NCBI GenBank assembly: GCA_026210745.1
Contig: CP110632.1
Location: 3,347,001 to 3,411,000, forward strand
Direction: 5' to 3'
DNA from: Exobasidium rhododendri
Lineage: Eukaryota; Basidiomycota; Exobasidiomycetes; Exobasidiales; Exobasidiaceae
Length of the DNA stretch: 64,000 nucleotides
Part shown: piece after piece, positions 1-11,903 of the stretch
Numbering within the stretch: position 1 is the first letter of the stretch
How the letters are laid out: every line of letters starts with the position of its first letter
Translations under genes and position numbers: made by a program
Notes under the pieces: model-generated
Seen by the model: the letters and a program-made list of their open reading frames with translations, nothing else
Told to the model about the DNA's origin: nothing
Databases searched by the model: none

Positions 1-1212
1 TGGTCTCTATTCATCGCTAGGCAAGACGTCGTCATTATCACTCAACCGGGCCAGTGGAAGTGGGTCGACGAGTGCCTCAAGTCTAATCAAATCGGAATCG
101 AGAAGCGAAGGAGGCGAAAAGAGGCTCTCCATCAAGTCTGCAAAAGGCCCTCCTCGAGTTCACGGGTCTTTCCAGCATCCTATCTTGCCCACACCACCGC
201 GTCGAAATGTGTTCCCAACGATGGATCACTTGACGGTGTATGCGATGGCCGTGAACGAGGAAAATGCTGCCGGCGGAAGGATTGTCACAGCACCTACAAA
301 CGGAGCTGTGAGTGATCGATGCAAATTGACGAGAGAAGTGAATTTCGTCGGTCACTGACCACTCCTGTCATCAGGCCGGCATTATCCCCGCTGTGCTCAA
401 ATACATTGTTGAATTCATCTCAGATGACGAGGAGAGTGATGTCTTTACATTCCTTCTCACTGCTGCAGCCCTTGCCATGCTTTACAAACGTGGAGCAACC
501 ATCTCGGCTGCTGAAGGTGGGTGTATGGCAGAGGTGGGGGTAGCTTGCAGCATGGCGGCTGGAGCCTTTTCAGCATGCATGGGAGCGACGCCCGAGATCA
601 TCGAACAAGCGGCCGAGATCGGCATTGAGCATAATCTTGGACTGACTGTGAGTGGTGGTCATGAAGTGAAGGGCCGGCTTGCATACCGCTTCACTGACTC
701 TCCTTTCCGTTTATCTTGTGCCTGCCAACCGATGCAGTGCGATCCTGTGGGCGGCTATGTCATGGCACCGTGCATAGAGAGGAACGGGATCGGCGCTGTC
801 AAGGCAGTAGTCTCGGCCAATCTAGCAATGTCTAGTCCAGGAGGAAAGGTGGGACAGAGCCTCTCGCTCACATGCGATTCAAGAGCGACGAAACTGACGC
901 ATCTCCTTCCCCCGTCCTCTCTCTTTGCCCTCGCTACCAGATTTCCCTAGATGATGCCATAAAGGGTGAGTCGCATTGATCGTTGATCTTATGTTTTTAT
1001 CTCCTGCTCATCCCTCTTCCATCCGCCTCCACAGCGATGAAAGTGACCGCACAGGGAATGAGAAACGAATTCAAAGAGACCAGGTGAGTTTGCTGAAGTT
1101 TGCAAAATCGCACTATCGTGCTGTAGAGAGCGCTGACATGAATGCGAACACCAATAGCATGAGTGGGCTTGCGACGAGCGTTCAGATTCCTGTCAGCGTA
1201 CCGGATTGTTGA
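1..1212 (+). CDS. L-serine dehydratase (Fe-S, bacterial type), 3' part; 5' end outside window
   Basis: Deaminates L-serine to pyruvate and ammonia with a 4Fe-4S cluster. Six exons can be joined in frame: 1-307, 375-647, 738-848, 941-965 (a 25-nt exon), 1035-1083 and 1158-1212. The first exon is open to the window edge in frame 2. The joined protein carries the family signature [19 protein letters not shown] across intron 1, then [16 protein letters not shown], then [12 protein letters not shown], which holds the cluster cysteines. A Ser-rich stretch (about residues 5-60 of the visible part) precedes the conserved core and looks like a loop insertion. The last residue before the stop is Cys, as in bacterial enzymes where the C-terminal Cys enters the active site. 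This is not the PLP-type CHA1 enzyme usual in yeasts. The stop lies 60 bp from the convergent ALG14 stop. Confidence 0.9.
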
Positions 1213-1272
1213 ATCACACACCTGAATAGACGCCCCATTGCTTGTCCATGTACACTCCATGTTCACTGTATC

Positions 1273-2076
1273 TCATACTAGACAACCTCGATAATCTGTC
1301 CCACTGACAAGTGCTTCTTGCCATTGAACGACGAATCGATCGACGAAGAAACGAAGTATCTTGGCAGTCAGGCTGAGGGAGGACACTCGTGCAAACGATT
1401 CAACGTATATGAGTCGAGGTGACTCTAGGCCAAAGAACTAAGATGGCCACTCCTTGTCAGATATGATGGTAGAGCCTCAGAGAGGGGACTCGGCACCACT
1501 CACCCTCAACACGTAGACTGCAGCTGCAATCGGCACGCAAGTGCCTGGTCCATTCATGATGATGACGTCGGGAAGGAACGTCGTCTTGCGATCGAGTAGC
1601 AAGGGTCGAAGTATGAATTGGTAGCAACAAGCTCCAAAGGCCAGTAGCACGGACAGGGGAGTGGAGACCCACCTTTGATGAACATTCCTGGCTCTAGGCA
1701 GCTGTATGAAGTCGAAAGAAGTCGCGGTATCTGTCAACTTTGTTGTTTCAGCGGAGAGAGACAGCTCATACTCCAATGCCTTGTTCATGCTGAATTTATC
1801 CTCCTTCGTTGCGATGTACGTTCGATGATTGTACCTTTCAGTGGGGAGGGCTCGAAGTAGCTGCATCATTTCACTTGTGTGTCCTCCTGAGCCAAGAAAG
1901 ACGGCGATCCGACATGTCTCGCTTGTCTTTCTCTTTTTGACGGGCGGTCTTGCTGATGAGAAGATGAGCAGCAGTCGAACGAGGATGACAGCGATGAAGA
2001 CTACAGCAGACGCCAGCCCTAGCTTCAGCCACTGCATCTCCCTATGCCCTCCCATCGAAGAGGATCCAAATATCAC
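1273..2076 (-). CDS. ALG14: ALG14, UDP-GlcNAc transferase membrane subunit
   Basis: Membrane anchor subunit of the Alg13/Alg14 enzyme, which adds the second GlcNAc to dolichol-PP-GlcNAc on the cytosolic face of the ER. Two exons: 1504-2076 and 1273-1422. A hydrophobic N-terminal segment (about residues 16-38) is followed by the nucleotide-sugar fold start VFLGSGGHTSEMMQLLRAL, then DVIIMNGPGTCVPIAAA. Joining at donor GTGAGT to the acceptor ending at 1423 restores the family C-terminus IYVESFARVSSLSL...FVVQWQEAL...GCLV. Using the earlier AG two bases upstream would frameshift, so the exact acceptor is inferred from frame. About 240 aa in total. The start lies 159 bp from the divergent GID9 start. 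Confidence 0.9.
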
Positions 2077-2235
2077 AAGTGAGGGCGAGAGAAAAAGTCA
2101 GGCGGGTCCGAGCGCGGTGCCAAATGTGACTTGAACACCAAAATTACTTGCAATGTCATCCTACCATCTCCGCTTTCGTTCTCTCTTCCTCATCATCTCG
2201 TCCTTCTTCTTCACTCGACTCTTTGGCCAAGAAAG
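2077..2235. promoter_or_regulatory. Short divergent promoter region ALG14 / GID9
   Basis: The two start codons face away from each other across only 159 bp, so this stretch must hold both 5' UTRs and core promoters. It is rich in CT tracts on the plus strand. No clear TATA box was found. Confidence 0.5.
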
Positions 2236-4301
2236 ATGGCGACCGCAGCAGTTGCCTCGGGATCTACACCGAATATCGATGGGATGCTCTTGCTGGAAGG
2301 TCCTTTTGCAAGAGCTCCTCATGACGAATTGAGGCGTCAACTACGATCTCAGCAACGTCTGGTGGAGAGGGACATGGCATTCTGCTCGACTACACTAGCT
2401 TCACTGGCGCCATCCGCAGTGAACAGTGGTATGAATAACGACGCAGACCAAGTGCAGCCATCCTCCTTGATAGGAGATACGAGCTACACTGGTGACACCT
2501 CCTTCATGAGTGAAGGGACAAGGGCAGATGAGAGCGTCATGACCATCTTTGAAGGAGAGGAAGAGGGCGAAGCAGAGAAGAGCTTTTCCACAAGCAAAGC
2601 GAAGAACACTGATCTGGAAAAGTCATTAGACGTGATGTTGGGAAGATTGAAAGGTCTTAAGCGTAAGGTGAGTAGAGCACTGCTTTGGACTTAACTCAAT
2701 ACCTTGCGAGACTACTGCTGACCGCTGGTGATTTGCTGCTGGGCCCATCTCGCAGCTCACTTCTGTACATGACTCGACACAGCTGACGTTAACACAGCTA
2801 GATGCAAGGACGAAACACTTGAATGAGCTACACCGAATCAGTAACACTTCATCATCTGCCTTTGATGATTGGTGTCGCACCCGATTGGACAGGATGCTCG
2901 TCGATTGGATGTTGAGGAAAGGCTATTCAGATACTGCTCAGACACTGACAAAGAGTCGCAAGATCGAGGTGAGAGAGAAGCGCATCTAGACCGCATTGCA
3001 GGAATTCCTATCTGAAGCTGTAGTATCCGCAGAATTATGTGGATCTGGATCTGTTTGCCGAGATAAGCAGAATCGAGGCATCCTTGAGTGGCATGACCCT
3101 GCCTGACGGTACTACTGTCAACCGGACATGTGGCCCTACCTTGACCTGGTGCTCAGAGAACAAAGCAGCCTTACGCAAGATCAAGGTACAGTCATCGTTA
3201 GCTCTTTGAATACATCGTGGGCAAGCTTACTGATCCGCCTTCATCCCTTCTCTCCGTCAGTCCAATCTTGAATTTGACCTACGCTTGCAGGAATTCATCG
3301 AGATGACCCGGTCAAGGGATGCACGTTCATTGCAGGATGCCATATCTTATTCTCGAAAGCATCTTCTCCCTCTTCTTTCGAGTGCCCCCAAGATAGCGAC
3401 TACCACGACACCCTCTACATCATCTCTCCTGGCTAGCGAGAAAGAAAAGGAGGAGCGCGAAGAGAAGGAACAAGTACTTCTCGTACAAGTGCAAGTTGGT
3501 CGAGTCATGGGACTACTTGCTTGCGGACCAGGTGGTTGGGCTTACGAAGATCTATACAGTAATTCTCGATGGCAGACGCTGCAGGCAACTTTTCGCGCAT
3601 GTGCACTACAAATTCACAGCTTGCCACCTCAACCGATCTTACATGTGGCACTGAGTGCAGGACTATCTTCTCTCAAGCTGCCTGCCTGCTATGCCGATGA
3701 AAAGGATGCCAGCTTTTCAGCACCAACTCATTTGGGTGGTAGAGCTTTCGGTGATGACAGGAGCAATCTGCTAAGAGCATCTGGACTGTCCAGTACCAGT
3801 GTCACTGTTCCTCCTTCTTTTCCTCCTGCCGCGGGTCTGGGCTCACATCAAGAGTCGGCCAATGCACCAGCGTTGATCCTTTCGCCTCCTGGTGCCAACT
3901 CCAACATCGATCTCAGCAAAGCAGGAACGAAGCACGCACATCAGTCAAAGAGCGCCAATTGCCCAGTGTGTGATGGCCAGGGCCTTGGCGTCCTCGCGAA
4001 AGAGATCCCGTGGTCTCATCATGCTAATTCTACCCTAGTGTGTACAATCACTGGCAAGATCATGGATGAAAATGATCCTCCGATGGCCCTGCCCAACGGT
4101 CGAGTCTACTCAAGGACGGTGAGTAAAAGAATGTTTCTCCCTTTCTGTCCAATCTTTCATGTCCCCACCATTGACCGTTCACCGCTTCCTCAGGCTCTCG
4201 AAGAGTTGGCTTTAAACAGCAAAGACGGGGAGACGGTAACATGTCCAAGGACCGGTGACAGCTTCCCTTACTCCACCCTTCGCAAAGTCTTCATCTCTTG
4301 A
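2236..4301 (+). CDS. FYV10: GID/CTLH E3 ligase subunit GID9/FYV10 (MAEA homologue)
   Basis: Catalytic RING-type partner in the GID (CTLH) ubiquitin ligase, which in yeast degrades gluconeogenic enzymes. Five exons: 2236-2667, 2798-2968, 3033-3185, 3261-4118 and 4194-4301, all joined in phase 0, giving 573 aa. Order of domains: low-complexity acidic N-terminus; LisH motif (FDDWCRTRLDRMLVDWMLRKG, about residues 167-190); CTLH region (SNLEFDLRLQEFIEMTR, about 253-300); CRA region; degenerate RING at the C-terminus with CPVCDG, then ITGKIMDENDPPMALPNGRVYS and CPRTGDSFPYSTLRKVFIS, closely matching human MAEA. It is longer than MAEA (about 400 aa) because of inserts near residues 100-140 and 390-450. 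An in-frame ATG at 2131 exists but the MATAAV start fits better. Confidence 0.93.
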
Positions 4302-4741
4302 ACATTCATCACTCCATCCTGTACATTAATGGCAGGCCATAAAGAGCCCTGCCGCTACTATCATCACATATATCAACCTCCTATTTCATTGCCATCATTA
4401 ATCACAGACTCTCTCGCGAAGCTTGTAGACACCGTGGAGACTTGACTACGTTCAACACAATCTCGCCTGTTTTCTCCGTACCAGATGATACAAAGGGAAA
4501 GCCCCCGCCCAACCAAAAGAAGCTCGTTCACCGGATCAAGTCAAGCCAATTACGCAATTACACTTTGATTTGTATTACTTTTGCTATTAACCTCCACTAA
4601 TCGTGGCTATCCGATTTAGATACAAGTATTACCCAAATTGCGCGGCCCCTTTTTCCCCCCATCGCCATCCTACTCCCCTCACACGATTACATTCAGTCTT
4701 CATTCCCCCACATTTCCACTACGAATACACATCACCTCACA
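4302..4741. other. Intergenic: GID9 3' region and PEP4 promoter
   Basis: 440 bp without a supportable gene. The part just before the protease start is pyrimidine-rich with many CCCC and CAC runs, as expected of a strong fungal promoter and 5' UTR. Confidence 0.5.
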
Positions 4742-6137
<1,396 letters not shown>

Positions 6138-6513
6138 GAGTTGCAAAAGGTAGACTCTTCATTTCCCCACCAAGCAGATCTGACTCTCCTTTTTTTCCCC
6201 ATTCTCGAGAGTTGACGACGCCTGTAAATTCCAGATCATTCACTCTTCTTTCTTTGTTTGTCCTCTTGTGTTTCCTCCCAAATTCCTTTCACACATGAAA
6301 TCGAATGGACCATCATCAGCACTGTAATCTCGATCAGAGTAGGCGCGCGTGTGTGTGTGTGTGTGGTTTGAGCGCATAAAATATCAATCCGGTGATGCGC
6401 CTCTCTCTCTCCACTTCGCCTTTCAAGCACTGGGCAATTGACTGTGCAACCTATTGTCCGCTCCTCCGGTCTCTTATCCCTCAGCCTCATCCTCTCACTA
6501 CTCTGCCAACAAT
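6138..6513. other. Intergenic with GT microsatellite
   Basis: 376 bp between PEP4 and VPS2. It contains a (GT)8 run at 6349-6364 preceded by GC dinucleotides. No gene seen. Confidence 0.5.
6349..6364. repeat. (GT)8 microsatellite
   Basis: Eight perfect GT units, directly after a short GC alternation, in the VPS2 upstream region. Confidence 0.9.
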
Positions 6514-7512
6514 ATGAACATTGTCGAATCCTTGTTCGGGAGAAGTAAGACACCCGCTGAACGACTTCGACAGCACCAGCGAAGTTTACAGAAAGCGCAG
6601 CGGGAGTTGGATCGGGAGAGGACCAAATTAGAGCAACAAGAGAAGAAGTTGATCGTAGACATCAAGAAAAGTGCCAAAGATGGTCAGATGGTGAGTATAT
6701 GCGATTCTTCTGGCCCATCCGGATTCGCTTGGATACGGGAAAGAGGTGTGATTCGGGTAAAGGAGTATACTGAAGCAGCTAAATACTTCCTCCTTCCTCA
6801 GTCGGCATGCAAGATACAAGCGAAAGATCTGGTAAGGACAAGGAGGCATATCCAGAAATTCTATCAGATGCGGACGCAGTTGCAAGCTGTATCACTGCGT
6901 ATACAGACACTGAGGAGCAATCAGCAGATGGCAGAAGCAATGAAAGGAGCTACAAGAGTGAGTTTCTATACGGAAGATGAAGGAGACGACAATGACCCTA
7001 GCGCAGAAAGAGAGAGCGCTCATGCAATACTTGTGTCGACTGACAGGCTATGGGAACGATGAATCGCTCTATGAACCTGCCAGCCATGCAAAAGATCATG
7101 AGAGAATTTGAAAAAGAGTCAGCAACGATGGATATGAAGGATGAAATGATGGGTGATGCAGTAGATGAAGCCATGGATGACGACGCTGAGGGTGTTGGGG
7201 AAGAGGAAGAAGGTGATGCGATTCTCAAAGAAGTCTTGGATGAGATCGGTATCGGCTTGGGTCAACAAGTAAGTGGGAAGATCAGGTCTTGTCAAAGCCT
7301 TGAAGACTACTCATTGCCTTGTACCGTTTCGATCTTGACAGCTCGGCGAGGCGCCCGTGGGGAGTCTCAATGCACCAGCTTCTGCCCCTTCTGAAAGAGT
7401 AGCTATCGGGGAAGGCGTAGGCGCCAGTGCGGCCGGTGGAAGCAGCGATGCTCCCGGAAAGAGTGACGAGGACGCCCTGCAAGCAAGATTGGACAGCCTG
7501 CGGAGGGACTAG
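6514..7512 (+). CDS. VPS2: ESCRT-III subunit VPS2/DID4 (CHMP2A)
   Basis: Filament-forming ESCRT-III subunit that acts with Vps24 at endosomes and recruits Vps4. Four exons: 6514-6690, 6802-6957, 7047-7268 and 7342-7512, all phase 0, total 241 aa. The start MNIVESLFGRSKTPAERLR, the basic helical N-terminal half with KAQRELDRERTKLEQQEKKL, and GTMNRSMNLPAMQKIMREFEKES are hallmarks of CHMP2A. The acidic middle (DDDAEGVGEEEEG) and the C-terminal MIM1 helix ALQARLDSLRRD for Vps4 binding are intact. Introns follow ordinary GTGAGT/GTAAGT...CAG rules. Confidence 0.95.
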
Positions 7513-7820
7513 ATGTAGACAAGCACGGGACGATTCTTTTGACTATACACCACTTCCCCTCATTCTACATGCTCTTTGCGTACTATGTTGTGACTTACCT
7601 TGATGTGCCCTTGCAATCTGACGTTTAAGGCCTCCTATGACGCTTTCCTACTCTCAAACACTGCTGCCTTGGGCGACCTCTTGCGGGGGGCTTGGCAAGA
7701 TCTTGATTTAAATATGACGCGGTCAATTATCCTTTGGTCCTTCTTGTAACCTGCCCATCCAACGCCGCCCATCCCTCTGCGAACAGAGCTGATTCGACAA
7801 GCCCTAACCCATCGTCGACG
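7513..7820. other. Intergenic: VPS2 3' end and exchanger promoter
   Basis: 308 bp. An AT-rich patch (TTGATTTAAATATGA, about 7701-7716) is the most promoter-like element. An open frame without ATG runs from 7734 into the exchanger gene, but the first ATG is at 7821. Confidence 0.45.
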
Positions 7821-10800
7821 ATGCAGGGACGTAGAGGTACGGCTCTCATCGTCGCAGTGCTTCTGATAATACAGCTGGCATGTTGGAGGGGGACCAATCG
7901 ACTGCGATCAACGTCAACATTGCTGAAACGTTCCTGGGAGGATCAAGAAGGTACTAGAGGTCATGTCGATGGCAAGAACGAGTCCGCCTTTCCGCTGCAG
8001 TCGGGCGCATTCACATTCGTTGGTACACCAACCTCGTCACCTGTGGTGGAACAGTCTGTTTCGCCTGTCGCATGCGAACCGCTTCCCTTCGCCAGCACAG
8101 CTCAAGATATCTGCGACCATGTTCGCCTCCACTGCCCAGCTTCTGGTCATCTGGACTACCTAAGATTTTACTATTGCATTGGACTAGAGAAATCCCAGGG
8201 AACGGCAGAGCCGACCCTTCAGCATATACTCGGCTTTCTCGACAGTGGCCGACCGTTCGTAGAAGAGATGGCCGCCGTCAAAGTAAAGGCGAAGAAGACC
8301 CTTTCAGCTCATTTGACCGCTCTTCGAGTAGTAGCTCTCGCTTGCATCATTGCATGGATGCTCTTCCTCTTCTCATGGGTCGGTGTCGTAGCCAGCGATT
8401 TCTTTTGTCCCAATCTAGGGACTATATCAGCTCGACTGGGACTAAGTGAAAGTACAGCTGGCGTCACCTTTCTAGCTTTCGGTAATGGAAGTCCTGATGT
8501 CTTTTCCACCTTCGGGGCTATGAAGACTGGTTCGGGGTCTCTGGCGATTGGCGAATTGATCGGTGCAGCGTCCTTTATCGTCAGTGTCATCTCCGGCTCC
8601 ATGATGCTGATTGCTCCTTTCCGAGTCAAGGCGTATCCATTCATCAGAGACGTTGGCTTCTTCACTGTGGCTGTCGCCATGACCATGATCTTCTTGATCG
8701 ATGGCGAGCTGCACTTCAATGAATGTCTAGGAATGATAGCCCTCTACCTCACCTATGCGACTCTAGTGATTGTTGGATCATGGTGGCAGGAAAGACAGAA
8801 AAGAAAGAGACTCCTAATGTCGACGATTCGAAGCGAGTTCGACACTACCTCCCAAGAGGCTACTACACCGCAAGATACCGAAAGAATGACCTCGCAACAT
8901 GAGCTGCTGCACCCAACAGCGTCGCCTGTTGCTAAATACAGTCGCAACAGTCCAAATGAGTACGATCCTGATGTTGACCCGTTCAGCAGATGGCAACAAG
9001 TGGATGCAAGTCAATCTGCTCGATCAGGGGGCAGCCAGACTCAATCTCCTTTACTTACAGGTCACGACGTGCCTTCAACTTCTAATGCTTACAGCAATGC
9101 AGCGTTATCTAGGCTGAAGTCATTGACGGGAGCCAGGCATTCCTTGCTGGGAGCAGTAGAGTTTCGAGATGTAGTGAGAAGCCTTCAACAAGAAGCTTTG
9201 GCTGATCGCAGTGTAGAGATATATCAGAGCAGGGATCCAGAGCGATTCTTGCCCCATCACCATCATCACGATCACTCTCATCAACAACAGCAGCAGCAAC
9301 AATTACTACATCCCGATTCTGCCACTGTTTCTACGCCAATTCGAAGCCACAGACAAAGGAGTCATGAGCGGATACAGAGCCTGAAAGCGTTCGAACAGGC
9401 AGCGCTCAACGCAAATCAATCACACAGCATTGAGAGCACGAGAAGTTCTAAACCTGGCCTGTTCCGAAGCCGATCTACTACTGGAACAAGAGCAGGACCA
9501 AGCAACCTGTCTGGTGATCAGCTGCAATCTGATCAAGATTGGAGCATGACAAAGCAAAGTCAGCCTTCTGCTTATGATGCCACAGCTGCGGCGGCGGTTG
9601 ATGATCCATGGAAAGAGCATGATGCAAACGACAATTGCGAGCAGATGTTGTTGCCGCCGCCAGCTCAATCTCTGAGTGGGAGTGACATGGACGGGGAAGA
9701 GAGGAGGGTTGCAAAGCCGAAACTCGAGATACGAACAGAGATGAGTGATCAAAGACGTCCCAACAGGGGTAGGGCTTATCAAAAAAGAAGCAACAGCGGC
9801 GACAGCGACAGCAGCAATAGAACCGGCAGTAGAGTAGCACATCAAACAGGATGGCAAAGATTGAAAAGAGTGATACTGCCCATCTTCAAGGTTCTCTTTC
9901 CTTCCTTGAGTCACTTTCATGATAAATCCTGGCTGGGGATCATAATAGGAATCATTACGGCGCCTGCCATTACAATTCTCAACCTCACTCTGCCAGTAGT
10001 CGATGACGAGGCGGAAAGTGCAGCAATGATGGGAGAGAAGGTCCTTTCCGTTGATGATGTAGGCTATTCTCCCAGCGGTAGGATACAATTGAAAGGCTCG
10101 GAAGGCGACCTTTATGCTACTGTGCGTAGAAATGGTGATGGAGTTGCAGGAAGAGTTAGGGAAGAAGATAATGATGATGACGACAACAACGACGACGAAC
10201 ACATCATTACATTGAAGACTGCTACGCCCCCTCCCAACCCTTGGAGTGGCTCAGACGTGGAAGGCGAAGAGACCGACCAAGCTGGCTCTGCACTACGTCG
10301 ACTTGCGATCGACACATCTGCACTGATCAACAATCGATCTGCATCAAGCGAGTCGCAAAAGAGGCTGCGAAAGTCATCATCTCCTGCCCCCGCCAATGAG
10401 CTTGCGTCTGACCGACGGAACGATGAAATTCGTTCGATATCCGACTCTGATAGCTGTGACAGTCATGATTCGCTCTCCGGCGAAGATTTTCACCTCTTCT
10501 TGGTCCTTGCACAATGCGTCTTTGCTCCACCCTTCATCGTCTGGTCAATATGCACTTCAGCTGACTCTGATCACATCGCACTCAAGACCTTGATCGCCTT
10601 CTTTGCAGGAATTGGAGTCGCCGTCTTTGCACTCTTGATCGTCCTTCGCTTTCGTCGCAGTATGACAGAGCCGCCCCTGGGCTTCCGATTTGCCGTCGGC
10701 TGGACTAGGGTAGCAGTTGGATTCCTAGTCAGCATACTGTATATCATGAGTATCGTCGATGAAGTTGTCAGCATCCTTCAAACACTTGGTCTCATCTTGG

Positions 10801-11282
10801 GACTCAGTGACGCCATCCTGGGTCTGACAGTCTTTGCGATGGGAAACAGTTTGGGAGACCTGGTTGCCAACATTACGATTGCACGAATGGGTCACCCCGT
10901 CATGGCCATATCTGCTTGCTTTGCCGGTCCTCTTTTGAATCTCTTACTTGGCATTGGAATTTCTGGAACGTGGCTGCTGTCCGGTAATCGTATTGCGACC
11001 ATTCCCAACCAGCCAGGCATCGGCGCTTCACGACTCTCGACGTTGCTCAAAAGGACACACGAGGACGGTTCCGGCATGTATCACATCGACTTCAGTCCCA
11101 CCTTGACTGTCAGTGGTGTAGGACTCCTTTTGATCTTGCTTATTATTCTGATCGCAGTTCCCCTCAACGGATTCTATCTCAATAGGACAATTGGTCACAC
11201 TTTGATCGTGACGTATGGTGTCATCATGACGGTCAATGTGCTCGTAGAAATCTACTACGTTGATCGGAGCCTCCACCGATAG
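7821..11282 (+). CDS. Cation/Ca2+ exchanger, NCLX/Ecm27 type (Na_Ca_ex)
   Basis: CaCA-superfamily antiporter moving Ca2+ against Na+ or another cation across an internal membrane. Single exon, 1153 aa. The first ATG at 7821 gives a hydrophobic signal-like segment (GTALIVAVLLIIQLACW). A Cys-containing lumenal part is followed by alpha-repeat 1 (FLAFGNGSPDVFSTF ... GELIGAASFIVSV, about residues 215-265) and alpha-repeat 2 (FAMGNSLGDLVANI ... FAGPLLNLLLGIGIS, about 1005-1055). Each repeat is surrounded by membrane segments. The central loop (about residues 335-690) is hydrophilic with His- and Gln-rich runs (HHHHHDHSH, QQQQQQQ). A further acidic insert (about 745-890) follows two membrane helices. 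The GNGSPD and GNSLGD ion-site motifs are intact, so it is likely active. Which cation it uses is not shown by sequence. Confidence 0.88.
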   Translation: MQGRRGTALIVAVLLIIQLACWRGTNRLRSTSTLLKRSWEDQEGTRGHVDGKNESAFPLQSGAFTFVGTPTSSPVVEQSVSPVACEPLPFASTAQDICDHVRLHCPASGHLDYLRFYYCIGLEKSQGTAEPTLQHILGFLDSGRPFVEEMAAVKVKAKKTLSAHLTALRVVALACIIAWMLFLFSWVGVVASDFFCPNLGTISARLGLSESTAGVTFLAFGNGSPDVFSTFGAMKTGSGSLAIGELIGAASFIVSVISGSMMLIAPFRVKAYPFIRDVGFFTVAVAMTMIFLIDGELHFNECLGMIALYLTYATLVIVGSWWQERQKRKRLLMSTIRSEFDTTSQEATTPQDTERMTSQHELLHPTASPVAKYSRNSPNEYDPDVDPFSRWQQVDASQSARSGGSQTQSPLLTGHDVPSTSNAYSNAALSRLKSLTGARHSLLGAVEFRDVVRSLQQEALADRSVEIYQSRDPERFLPHHHHHDHSHQQQQQQQLLHPDSATVSTPIRSHRQRSHERIQSLKAFEQAALNANQSHSIESTRSSKPGLFRSRSTTGTRAGPSNLSGDQLQSDQDWSMTKQSQPSAYDATAAAAVDDPWKEHDANDNCEQMLLPPPAQSLSGSDMDGEERRVAKPKLEIRTEMSDQRRPNRGRAYQKRSNSGDSDSSNRTGSRVAHQTGWQRLKRVILPIFKVLFPSLSHFHDKSWLGIIIGIITAPAITILNLTLPVVDDEAESAAMMGEKVLSVDDVGYSPSGRIQLKGSEGDLYATVRRNGDGVAGRVREEDNDDDDNNDDEHIITLKTATPPPNPWSGSDVEGEETDQAGSALRRLAIDTSALINNRSASSESQKRLRKSSSPAPANELASDRRNDEIRSISDSDSCDSHDSLSGEDFHLFLVLAQCVFAPPFIVWSICTSADSDHIALKTLIAFFAGIGVAVFALLIVLRFRRSMTEPPLGFRFAVGWTRVAVGFLVSILYIMSIVDEVVSILQTLGLILGLSDAILGLTVFAMGNSLGDLVANITIARMGHPVMAISACFAGPLLNLLLGIGISGTWLLSGNRIATIPNQPGIGASRLSTLLKRTHEDGSGMYHIDFSPTLTVSGVGLLLILLIILIAVPLNGFYLNRTIGHTLIVTYGVIMTVNVLVEIYYVDRSLHR

Positions 11283-11903
11283 TCTACTTTCTTCAGCGTG
11301 CCAAGCTATCACCGAAGGAGGCACCGAAGGAAGAAGGGCGTGAAAGGATTATTGATGCGGCGATCACTTTCGAGCGGAACACATCAACTTCAGGGAATCG
11401 GTCAATAGTATCGAAGCGTAGGGACCCTTTCTGTGACAACATCCTCTTGCCCGCCGGCCGTTTATTTCATCATGATACCTGTAGTTTCTGCACTGCATTA
11501 GCGCGCTCGGGTTATTAGCCGTCTACTGTACCATAGTCGCACCTCGTCTCGTGTATGAGTACTTTATATTCGTCGCCTCACACTTCCTTATGCGGAATAG
11601 TGATAGGGAAAACGCCTTTCTTTGTACAGTATTTATAGCTGTAACACTCGCTATCATTTCCATAGTAGTATGTATAGAAGCTGTGCCTAATTTTTAAGGA
11701 GAAAGCTGTGCCTCTTGAAACTTTCTTGCTTTCCTCGCGCGATCGGTTCGCACAGGCAAGATGTAAAAACGGCATGGAACCATAAAGCGGCATGGAACGG
11801 GCCCTCCCCTCCCCTCCTTCCTGACTTCGGCACGACGGACATCACCTTACGTTGAGAATGCAGGCCATCCCATCTACTCATTGTCACAGTCCATAGCCTC
11901 ATA
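11283..11903. other. Intergenic, no gene seen
   Basis: 621 bp between two plus-strand genes. Moderately AT-rich in the middle (about 11600-11700). Open frames here are short and show no family features. Confidence 0.5.

Noticed and set aside
9420-10202. 260-aa minus-strand open frame
   Set aside because: Antisense to the exchanger's low-complexity loop; composition (Val/Ile/Phe runs) mirrors the Asp/Asn repeats.
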